Shown: positions 17,312 through 40,000 of the stretch, in pieces | Numbering within the stretch: position 1 is the stretch's first letter | Layout: each line of letters opens with the position of its first letter | From: Halisarca cf. caerulea | Taxonomy: Eukaryota > Porifera > Demospongiae > Chondrillida > Halisarcidae | Assembly (NCBI GenBank): GCA_963170055.1 | Contig: CAUJGJ010000166.1 | Coordinates: 417,501 to 457,500, forward strand | Reading direction: 5' to 3' | Length of the DNA stretch: 40,000 nucleotides | The notes under the pieces: model-generated | The model's database searches: none | Seen by the model: only the letters and a program-made list of their open reading frames with translations | Told to the model about the DNA's origin: nothing | Position numbers and translations under genes: made by a program

Positions 17312-17596
17312 GATTCATGCCAGCCTCACTTCTACCCACCATTATATTGTCCTCCCGGAAAATTGTGAGTGGAAGGGGGGCTACCATTTTTCAACATGAC
17401 GTCACTGCTAACATTCTTCTGGAGGGTAGCATATGTGTTTGATGTATAAGTTGTCCACCATATAAGCAAGCATAATGCTTCCACTGTAACATCAAAAGTC
17501 TATAATTTTTTATTATTATTAAAATGGCAATTCTTATCACAAATCACGCAACTGTTATTAGTATATAGCTAAAGGAAACCCACAAGACACTTAGTC

Positions 17597-17604
17597 TATA
17601 AAAG
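17597..17604 (+). promoter_or_regulatory. TATA box for the beta-trefoil gene
   Basis: TATAAAAG, followed by a second TATATAAAG at 17678-17686, 129 and 48 bp upstream of the ATG. Either could set the transcription start. The two are separated by a direct 'gcttcaagt' repeat (about 17632 and 17661). Confidence 0.55.
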
Positions 17605-17725
17605 TACTGCACCAGCCAGGAGTGTGCACCTGCTTCAAGTATTCAGGGAAACTGATATCAGCTTCAAGTGACAATACTATATAAAGAGCTGTACAAGTCC
17701 ATTGGAGTGATTCTCTAGCTTTGCA

Positions 17726-18685
17726 ATGCGAGCAGCTAAACTCCTCTTTGTTACTATTATAGTATCATTCATACTGTTGGTTAAATTTACAGAATCATGT
17801 GATGTTGGAGAATGTTACTGTGACCAAGTGATCTACATAGAAACACTGCGCTACCAAAATCGATGGTTGGATGCACATCACAACAAAACAGCCCTATTCA
17901 CAGCACCCTTCACGAGAGATATAAATGGCATGGTTTGGGCACAGTGGGTTGTACATTGCGGTTCAGGAAATGCTGTAGCTTTGGAGAGTGTACGCTATCC
18001 TGATCATTATTTGGTTGTCTATCATTCAAGAGTATGCAAAGTAACCTATACCGCTGATCCAGTAAGTGCTGATTTGGCTTTGTGGTACATGGAAAAAAGA
18101 GATGATGGTGCTACCGAACTGCGCTCCAAGCATTATTCAGACAGCCGATTGGATGCTCATCATGAACACAGGTGGGCTAAAATCACAGCGGGAAGTGGCG
18201 TATGGTCTGGACTGAGAATCTACCAGCCAAATAATATAGCATCTCAATACTATGACGAAGTGATCTATATGGAATCCCTGCGCTACCCAGGTCGATGGTT
18301 GGATGCACCTCGCAGCAAAATAGCCCTATTCACCACACCCCACTTTGGAGATATCAATGGCTTGCCTTGGCCACAGTGGGTTGTACGTTGTGGTCCAGGT
18401 GGAACTGTAGCTTTGGAGAGTGTACGCTATCCCCATCATTACTTGGATGCCCATCGTTCAAGAGTATGCAAAGTAACCTACTCTGCTGATCCAGCAAGTG
18501 CTGATTGGGCTTTGTGGTACTTGGAAGAAAGAGATGATAGTGCTATCGAACTGCGTTCCAAGCGTTATCCAGAGAGCCGATTGGATGCTTATCATGCAAA
18601 CGGATGGGCTGCAGTTACTCCAGGTAGTGGAGTATGGTCTGGAATGAAAATCTACCAGGAGCCAGGAACCAGCTGCCAGAAATAA
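17726..18685 (+). CDS. Secreted protein with two tandem beta-trefoil-like domains, intronless
   Basis: 319 aa. The start ATG precedes a signal peptide (MRAAKLLFVTIIVSFILLVK, probable cleavage near 24). Two repeats of about 135 aa follow (about 35-167 and 179-311), strongly similar to each other. Each holds three copies of a motif like R-Y-P-x-x-x-L-D-A-H: 42-52, 90-100, 136-146 and 186-196, 234-244, 280-290. Three-fold internal symmetry at this length is the hallmark of beta-trefoil folds (ricin-B-like, fascin-like, agglutinin-like). No ricin-type QxW motif is obvious, so the subfamily is open; glycan or ligand binding outside the cell is a reasonable guess only. Cysteines are few (25, 30, 32, 78, 104, 222, 248, 317). 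Domain duplication looks recent because the repeats also match at nucleotide level. A single exon with a good TATA box. Confidence 0.8.
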   Translation: MRAAKLLFVTIIVSFILLVKFTESCDVGECYCDQVIYIETLRYQNRWLDAHHNKTALFTAPFTRDINGMVWAQWVVHCGSGNAVALESVRYPDHYLVVYHSRVCKVTYTADPVSADLALWYMEKRDDGATELRSKHYSDSRLDAHHEHRWAKITAGSGVWSGLRIYQPNNIASQYYDEVIYMESLRYPGRWLDAPRSKIALFTTPHFGDINGLPWPQWVVRCGPGGTVALESVRYPHHYLDAHRSRVCKVTYSADPASADWALWYLEERDDSAIELRSKRYPESRLDAYHANGWAAVTPGSGVWSGMKIYQEPGTSCQK

Positions 18686-20249
18686 GGTATGGATGCAATC
18701 AGTATACAGTCTAACCTCACTATTTATATAATGAGCCCCCTCAGGAGCACTGAAAAGGTTCACTATATAGCTAGGGTACGGTGTTCACTATATCAGGAGT
18801 CATTTAAAATAATTAAGTAGAGAGGTGTACATCCTAAGGTCTATATTATATGTTTGTTATCTCAGGCCGGGAGTTCATTGTATCCAGGGTTCATTATACT
18901 GGGGTTCAACTGTATACTGACTCCACTTATACATAGGAACTGTGTGTTACGGCAATGAAACTGCAGCTGTGCATGTGTTACAGCAATGTTTTAAACTGTT
19001 TGTTTCAGCAAACTGTGCATGCGTTATAATTGCATATTTTTGACTTCTGTTAGATGTCTTGACTATAACAGCGATTTAGAATGTGAAAATTCCTTTATCC
19101 CCACTAGAAGGAACAGAAAGCAATTTTAGGTGGCATATACAAGTTTCTGTAGAAAAAAATTAAAGTCATCTTTGCTCTGTCAGTGTGCACATTAATTTTA
19201 TGCATGCATGTACATACATCCATGCAGTATGTATTTATCAATAGTATTATATATATGCATACACATGCATGCATCAATTTGAAATACATACTTATTATAC
19301 ACACATGCATAATATTATATATATATATATATATATACACACACATATGCAACTACATGCTCGCAAACATGCATGCAAACATATTACATATTTTGCCTAA
19401 ATAAATGCTTATATAGATGTATCCAAGTATAATATATATTAGATATGTGCAAATTCAATGATATAAATGAAATACACATGCATTCAATGACATACATATA
19501 CATAAATCAAGGGTTGGCCGGTGGATATCACGTCAACGTTGCATGGTCTCCGATCAAATACTTCCATTTATACCAGCATGTAGAAGGGGTTATGCCCTTA
19601 TATGCAATCAAATAGTTAAAAATCAGTGATATATGCTATATTTGAAAAATATACGTGAGAAATTCAGTCAGCAAAAAGTGTGTGCTTTATTGATTGAATT
19701 TCTCACAAGACTCTTGAAAAGTATATGTCGTTCTTACACAATCTAGCAAAGGGGCCCAGAGCAAGGTATGTCTTCTTGCCATAAAGAAGGAGGACATTAT
19801 ACAGACTAAGATATACTCCCATGCATAATTGATCCATTTAATATACACAATTTTCATGCAGTGGTAATGCTCCTATAATCAGTGCATACATGTACAGTAC
19901 ATGTACAATTGCTGTGTATATGTATACACTGCATGTATGCTCCTTTGTATTGCATGTGTCGTTGATGTTTGGAACTGCCCGCAGCTGGACCAGGTATTAT
20001 GGCGTGCAATAATATAATATTTGTGCTCTAGTATAGTTCACCTCCATGTACCAATATATATATCCAGTGGGGTGGGAATCTTTTGCTCCAAATTCTCCAA
20101 CTTCAAATGCGTGGCCACCCCCTAAAAAGTTCCAATTGCATGTAGTGCCATTCACTATTATAGAGATACCTGGCCCTACTTCAGTGGTCTAAAATGGCCT
20201 CAAATTAATATCGATACTACATTATATAACTGAAGAACTATTTTTCCCT
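18686..20249. other. Gene-free spacer with MITE relic and TA tract
   Basis: 18711-18913 is a relic of the 'aacctcactatttata / ggttcaactgtata' type, related to the other acagtgg elements. A (TA)n tract sits at 19314-19337. 19400-20249 is AT-rich with no recognised feature. Confidence 0.5.
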
Positions 20250-21610
20250 GGGGGGTGAGGGGGTATTCCCAGCTAGGCCTTACCCCTGCCATACCACATA
20301 TGCATCTATACACCTCCATACACTATGCCAGGAGATCCGTCCCTGGCTTGACCGGCAACTCAAACCATGTATGCATGGCAGGCTTGCATAATTGGCTACC
20401 TTTTTGTCACAGTGAGTGCAGGTACGGTGTGGGGTTGGACAATCAGAACACTTAGTCTCAAACCTATGGCAATCCTAATGATGTCATTGGACATGCAAAG
20501 TCCAAGAGAGGAGACTGGTGGAGCATTGAGCCAGGCACCAGATTCCTTTGATCTGGCAGCCGAGATACAAGCTCTTGATTCTTGATCATGGAAGCTGGAG
20601 AGGAGGGATTTAAACATGACATCCACCCTAGGTTTGTCCCAGGTTCTGACAACTGGGAGGAAAAGGGAGGAGTGTGTCTGGTGACAGATCCTATCTCCAT
20701 AATATGCAAAGCTGAGTTCCTTTCTGCATGTGTATGTGATGGTAGATGATGGGAAGAGGTTTGTACATAAGCTTTGAGGCTCCATGCAGCTGAGGCCAAA
20801 AAGGCAGGTGCATGCCAAAATAGGAGGCACTCCTGATGCTAAGCCCACCAGAATCTAATAGTATGGAAGTATGGCTTGCAGCCAGGATGGATCATCATGC
20901 AAGATGAAAATCAATAGTGGTAATCCTGGAAATGATGGACACCTGTAGATTATATTGCAGGATGGTAGATGTGGTGACAAGAATTAAGGCTAGCTGCATG
21001 AAAATGTGCGTAGGATGTGTAGCTTGGGGATGGCATAAGAGTGCACGGCCATGGCGGAGGATTGATGGTGTTCGAAGTCACCATACAATTGCAAGTAGCA
21101 TAGTTTCTCCCCTACCAACTTCAGCTGCATGGATCGATGCAAACAAATTTAAGCATCCATATCGCACTGCCACCTACGGGTGAGCCGGCTCATGGGATCG
21201 ATATTACATATATCATAGCTCGATCTGATTTATCCACAATGCATGAGGCATACAATCGATCCAGGTCTTGCTCTAGCTTCAATTCTTCTCAAAACAGAAG
21301 CAATTAATGATGTCATGGAGATTGTCACCTATGGTGCCATTATCTAAAATTTATAGAAAACCTTGAATTCAGTCTGGATACTAACTTCGGAATTGTTATA
21401 ATATTATGCAAAACAACAAAGGACTTTGCAATTGGATCACCCTACAGTGCTGGATGGCAATCCCCTCTGATGAAAGAATCTGTCTATACCTTCCTACAAC
21501 AATGAGGCTGATCATGATGCATGCCAAGGAAATGAAACTTAAGGCAGCAGCCCCACGGAATAAACTCTTTGGTAGCATCAAGTATATATTGTTGCATCCT
21601 GGCTAATCAC
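20250..21610 (-). pseudogene. Non-LTR retrotransposon (LINE) relic
   Basis: Read on the minus strand across several frameshifts, pieces of one reverse transcriptase appear in the right order. GRYRQILSSEG followed by a GDPIA segment (21400-21590) matches the 'EGxxQGDP' region. An alpha-helical piece with SYAIPKLHILR (about 21010-21180) follows. Then SKESGAWLNAPPVSSLGL and IRIAIGLRLSV (20430-20600), and CTHCDKKV...IHGLSCRSSQGR (about 20290-20400), a C-terminal Cys/His knuckle. Stops and frameshifts make it inactive. The N-terminal endonuclease was not found. Confidence 0.65.
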
Positions 21611-21888
21611 AGATTCTGAGACCATTGAATCAATTGATACTAGAGCCACCTAATGCAGTTGAAAGCATTCCCAATTAAATCAACTCCCAAAATAGCCATT
21701 TGAGATGGAAGGTAATTCTAGTGAAGGTATGTATAATAAAACTATACATATATAAAATCTAGACATTACAGCACATATATATATATATATATATATATAT
21801 GACAACATTAATATTATTTATAATATTCATTGAAACATGTGAAACAATGTATTGATGAGGTTTGAGGTGGGATGTAAAGTAAAAACGA
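21611..21888. other. Short spacer with TA tract
   Basis: (TA)n at 21776-21800. This is the 3' flank of the CDKL gene on the minus strand. No polyadenylation signal could be fixed with confidence. Confidence 0.5.
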
Positions 21889-31978
<10,090 letters not shown>

Positions 31979-32240
31979 TCATAATGAAATGTGTCATCCC
32001 TTAATGAAATCATTCCGACATGCACTAACCCATTGATGAGGAAGTGCAGGGCGCTGGCCATCTACACAACCACATTACAAGAAATTCTTACTATATTCAA
32101 ACATGAAATCACAGTGCAGAAATAACACTGATGTACTTTGAACCCTCCACAGTCTAAATATCTGGCATTGATATCATTCAATCTCCTAGGTATTTCCACT
32201 CGATGTGGCTACAATATACCGGTAGCTGTTCATGACAAAA

Positions 32241-32538
32241 GACTCTCTAAACTACGTAGCTGAGAGCATAGACTCTCTAAACTACGTAGCTTAGAGCATA
32301 GACTCTCTAAACTACGTAGCTTAGAGCATAGACTCTCCAAACTACGTAGCTTAGAGCGTAGACCCTCTAAACTACGTAGCTTAGAGCATAGACTCTCTAA
32401 ACTACGTAGCTTAGAGCATAGACTCTCTAAACTACGTAGCTTAGAGCATAGACTCTCCAAACTACGTAGCTTAGAGCGTAGACCCTCTAAACTACGTAGC
32501 TTAGAGCATAGACTCTCTAAACTACGTAGCTTAGAGTG
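32241..32538. repeat. 30-bp minisatellite, ten copies, palindromic unit
   Basis: Unit 'gactctctaaactacgtagc' followed by 'ttagagcata'. Its core ctctaaactacgtagcttagag is a near-perfect palindrome (one mispair) centred on TACGTA. Variant units (tccaa/gcgta then gaccc) recur four units apart, giving a 120-bp higher-order period. It lies between CDKL coding exon 1 and a probable 5' UTR exon. Confidence 0.95.
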
Positions 32539-32783
32539 TCTGTGCTATGACAATATAGCGGATTAGAAACTGCCTCATGTGACAAGGTAGCCAAGCAAGC
32601 AATGACAGCATTAGTAGCTCTTGCACTTGTTTATAACCATAATATATACATTTCTGAGGCAGGTCAGAACCACATGAAGCCAAGCCTTAGTAGTGCGTAC
32701 AAGGAAAACGAATAAGGCATGCAGATAGATCAGCAGCCAACACTCGCGACGTGCGCTTTGTTCCGCTAAGCACAATGACTTAC

Positions 32784-32976
32784 CTTGGGTCAGTTCGAAG
32801 GATACAAAGCAGTCAAATTCTCGATTATGTTAGAGCAAAAGAACTCTTCAGTCAGCGACTGTTCTACCGCAATGAAAGATAAAAAATCATTATCTTGTTC
32901 GTCCGCAGTTGCTTAGTAGCAGTGAACTATAAATAGCAACATTACAATTTCACGTGATCAACATGCTATGACGTCA
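32784..32976 (-). other. Possible CDKL 5' UTR exon and promoter region
   Basis: On the minus strand a consensus donor CCAAG|GTAAGTC follows 32784, and a matching acceptor (ttcatttatag) precedes 31818, just before the CDKL start. An AT box ctataaatag lies at 32927-32936. The exon would begin within about 150 bp of the TIMM13 stop. This is inference from splice-like signals only. Confidence 0.35.
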
Positions 32977-35114
32977 CTAATGTCCCATGTCGCGTTCTTT
33001 CTGTAGCCTTCCGCTGTAGGTCTGTGACACGAGGTTGAACGCTTCCATGTAACGGTCCATGCAGTTGCCTAAACAGCGCTGCAAACAGAGAGAGAGGAAC
33101 AAATGAAGTCTTCATACAGTGGCTACATGATAAAGTAAATCACCGAAAAACATAAAAAAGTTTAACAAAAAAAGTTTAACAAAAAATGATACTACGAAGA
33201 TAAAAACAGATTGTGTTGTGAAGATACAATAGATGGATAATTATTTTACTAGGAAAACCCCATCGGTCGAAGACTGGTATGAACAGGGGTCCTAATAAAA
33301 CTCACAGAGGGGAGCTTGCTAAGCTAGCACACCCTTCTGAATAACATTGTACTAGTACTTCTTATACTTCCCTTGCCTTTGATACGTACAGTATACGTAA
33401 CTTGTGCCCCTAAACTCTACTTCAGTGTATATACAAGCAAAAATTGACAATACAGTGGATAATGCACAGTATGTATGTATGCACATACGTATATGTATCA
33501 ATGATCATTGAGGTGAGGGGGCATACATCAGGGTTTCATATGTAGAGCATACTTGAGGAGCACAACACAATTGTGCAGAAAAGTAGCATGAGGGGGCCGG
33601 GGGGGGGGGGGGGGGGGGTGGACAGTAGCTGTGGACCTCCCACTAGCTGAGGGAGGCAGGGGGATGCTGTAGTTGTGGACCTCTCACTAGCGGGGGGGGG
33701 GGGGGGGGGGAATCTGTAGCTGTGGACATCTCAGACACAGCAAATTGCTTTTAGGCTTCACAAGGTGACATCTGAGGCCAATTTTGAGAAACAAAGTTAG
33801 GATGATGAATTAATTGTGCTTGCTATACAGTCTACGTACGTATGTACGTATGCTACGTATGTGCAACATAAATCTTTCAGCAGGGGGGAGGGCAACAGCG
33901 GTACCCCAACCCTAAAGAAACCATGCACACACACAACACACACACACACACATGCACACACACACACACATGGGTGCGTAGAGGACGGAACATAGCAACA
34001 TGCATGTGCACCTGCTCTCCATTATCAAGACTGGTTCCAGGATAGTGGACACATTTGCGGAAACACTTGTCTGTCATGCGCTAGATGGAGAACAGAAAGC
34101 AATGTGAAGTGCTACAGAACAAGCTCTGATGCAAACAATCCCTTCCTATCCAAAATTGGTTTGCCGTCGGCACTTCTGAAATGTGTACACACCTGGATCA
34201 TCAAGGCGCTAGGGCTAGGCTTGGGCTAGGGTTTAGCATTGATAAGCACTCACCCAGAACAGGTTTTGAGGGGGAACAGCTATGTATGTTGCGATAGCTT
34301 AACTTGCGCAAAAGTTCCAGTTGTTAAATAACACAATCACTATAACACATCTGGTGATGCCGTGGTGGTTGTAAGGATTACTGGTGGGGGGAGGGTATTT
34401 CACATCTTTCACAATGAATATGCATATCAATATATGTAGTCTTGCGAGCCAGCCCCTAACCGCTGTAGCAGTTAGGGGCTGGCTTGTGAGACTAATCAAT
34501 ATTAGGGCTGAATAAATTCATACATAAGTGAGCCAAGAACCGCAGTAGTATGTACATGAAAGCACTAAGAAATTCTCAGAAAATTCAGAATCACTACCAT
34601 TTTACAGCATACATGTACAATATTTATACAAGAAGTATTAGCAATAAATTGTGGCTGATGTACGTAGATAAATAAAATAGATAAAGTAAGGTAAGGCAGA
34701 GGCTTCCGGAGGGCATGGTGTTTCCGGACAATGGCTGATTTATGGCTCTATCTCTAGATAGTGTGGACATATGTATTTAGAGGTTGTACATTTATGCTAT
34801 TTCTTTGGACTTAAAATTAACTTTGCCAACTAGATATAGAGGCTTATAATAAGGCGGTGTCTACAAACAGCATGCCGTCCTGAAACTATGCTGAAACCAT
34901 AGACCCTCGATTCCCCTCTTCCTGCCCTGAACGAAAGCTGTACGGCTGGTCTACTGACCTGCACTATTTCCTGGGCGTTGGCTAGCGCCAGTTGGGTCTT
35001 GATTGACTGAAGCACTTGCTGCTGCTGTTTCTGATCAGGGTTAGTGCGGTACGAAGGGAGGGAGCTGTAATCAGACATTTTATCCCAGTTTGGGTATTCC
35101 CCATACGGTTGCAT
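32977..35114 (-). CDS. TIMM13: Mitochondrial import chaperone Tim13
   Basis: Small Tim protein of the mitochondrial intermembrane space; with Tim8 it forms the hexameric chaperone that passes hydrophobic precursors to the inner-membrane translocases. Exons 35114-34959, 34080-34012 and 33078-32977, both introns phase 0, 108 aa. The conserved core begins [19 protein letters not shown], then MTDKCFRKC and [20 protein letters not shown]. This gives the twin CX3C motif (Cys58/62 and Cys77/81, 14 residues between) needed for two disulphides. SRLQ-type ending is present (SGRLQKER). The N-terminal extension of about 33 residues ([20 protein letters not shown]) is longer than I expect for Tim13 and polar; an internal ATG at codon 13 is an alternative start. 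Divergent from GDAP2. Confidence 0.95.
33599..33710. repeat. Two poly-G runs within a short tandem duplication
   Basis: G20 at 33599-33618 and G19 at 33692-33710, separated by 'ggacagtagctgtggacctc'-type sequence that recurs after each run ('gtagttgtggacctctcact', 'tgtagctgtggacatctcag'). In TIMM13 intron 2. The G-rich strand is the plus strand; the TIMM13 transcript would carry C runs. Confidence 0.9.
34438..34493. repeat. Foldback hairpin, AGTCTYG family (copy C)
   Basis: 23-bp arms 'agtcttgcgagccagccc' plus 'ctaac' and 'gttaggggctggcttgtgagact' (three mismatches) around a 10-bp loop. Ends resemble copies A and B. In TIMM13 intron 1. Confidence 0.8.
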
Positions 35115-35634
35115 TTCTCGTTTTACGTTTTAACTGGAAACGAGGACGGGAGACGAGGAGTCTGTACTCGAGATCGGTCCGTACAGTGAAGGAGGTGAGT
35201 CTTCAAACAAGGACGAACTAGGGGAAGATTTCGTTCTTTCTTGCGTATCATCGTTGTTTTTGTTGTTTCGGAGGATTAGTGAATAATTATCGTGGAAGAA
35301 TAGTGTTAGTCAGTGTCCATTAGCATAGCATTTGTTGCCCCGATCTGTTTGCTGATATTAAACAACCCATAGATTCGTGTATCTTTGTAACCGCCATAGG
35401 TGCAGGGTTCTAGTGTCTACGTATAACAACCCTGTTCTATCAATAAGCCTATTCTTTAACTATTTTTTATCTCTTCACCTTGTGAATTCGTTAGTGATTT
35501 CTCTGCGTGTGTTTGGGTCAGTATTCCCCGGTCTATTTTAAATTCTGCACTGTGTAATGAAAATTGCTCTCTAGTCTATACCCTGGTATTGTTGCCTTTC
35601 TTCCAGATATTAGTCATCCTCTGATGTTGTGAAA
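35115..35634. promoter_or_regulatory. Shared head-to-head promoter region of TIMM13 and GDAP2
   Basis: 520 bp between two divergent start codons. No TATA box; a 'cttccag' acceptor-like site at about 35600 suggests that the GDAP2 5' UTR may itself be spliced. Function inferred from layout. Confidence 0.5.
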
Positions 35635-39957
<4,323 letters not shown>

Positions 39958-40000
39958 GTGAGTAGTTGTTTGTGTTCATGGATCTACAGGTCTCTCTCCA

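Noticed and set aside
16925..17368. 147-codon open frame on the plus strand
   Set aside because: It overlaps a MITE relic and a foldback hairpin, has no recognisable domain, and no promoter or splice support.
32230..32460. Open frame with repeated ESLCSKLRSL units
   Set aside because: A by-product of the 30-bp minisatellite, whose length is a multiple of three.
32241..32538. CRISPR-like regular array (also 996-1305)
   Set aside because: Units are directly adjacent with no unique spacers, and the genome is eukaryotic.
34205..34240. 'gctagggctaggcttgggctagggttta' as an interstitial telomere
   Set aside because: The unit is not a clean TTAGGG array and is too short.

Overview
The window looks like nuclear DNA of an invertebrate animal, most plausibly a sponge or another early-branching metazoan. 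The genes are split by spliceosomal GT-AG introns, the CDKL kinase, TIMM13 and GDAP2 genes are animal-type, and introns and spacers are full of CA/GT, TA and TACG simple repeats, short inverted-repeat transposons and LINE relics. I cannot name the species. Gene models were built by hand by reading splice sites and checking that intron phases agree. Family names come from remembered family patterns, not from a search.

Layout. 1-1746: repeats only. 1747-8581 (-): six-exon secreted GH27 alpha-galactosidase. 9115-10138 (-): two-exon DUF3598-like gene with one in-frame TAG. 10433-11287 (+): intronless DUF1838-like gene, divergent from the previous one. 11288-13924: simple repeats and two LINE fragments. 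13925-15295: decayed partial duplicate of the CDKL gene that lies 11-17 kb further on. 17726-18685 (+): intronless secreted protein of two tandem beta-trefoil-like domains. 20250-21610 (-): LINE relic. 21889-31774 (-): nine-exon CDKL-family protein kinase whose introns carry at least seven inserted elements. 32977-35114 (-): three-exon TIMM13. 35635-39957 (+): first five coding exons of GDAP2 (macro domain), divergent from TIMM13 and running off the right edge.

The genes do not form a pathway. The sugar hydrolase, the beta-trefoil protein and the DUF3598/DUF1838 pair are accessory-type genes; CDKL (cilium-associated kinase family), TIMM13 (mitochondrial import chaperone) and GDAP2 are housekeeping or signalling genes. 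TIMM13 and GDAP2 share a roughly 520-bp head-to-head spacer. TIMM13 and CDKL lie head-to-tail, with the putative CDKL 5' UTR exon close behind the TIMM13 stop.

The most informative structure is the decayed CDKL copy at 13.9-15.3 kb. It lacks three of the elements inserted in the intact gene and so acts as a paralogous empty-site control that defines their ends. The most unusual gene content is the divergent DUF3598/DUF1838 pair, families I know mainly from cyanobacteria, algae, plants, other bacteria and fungi.
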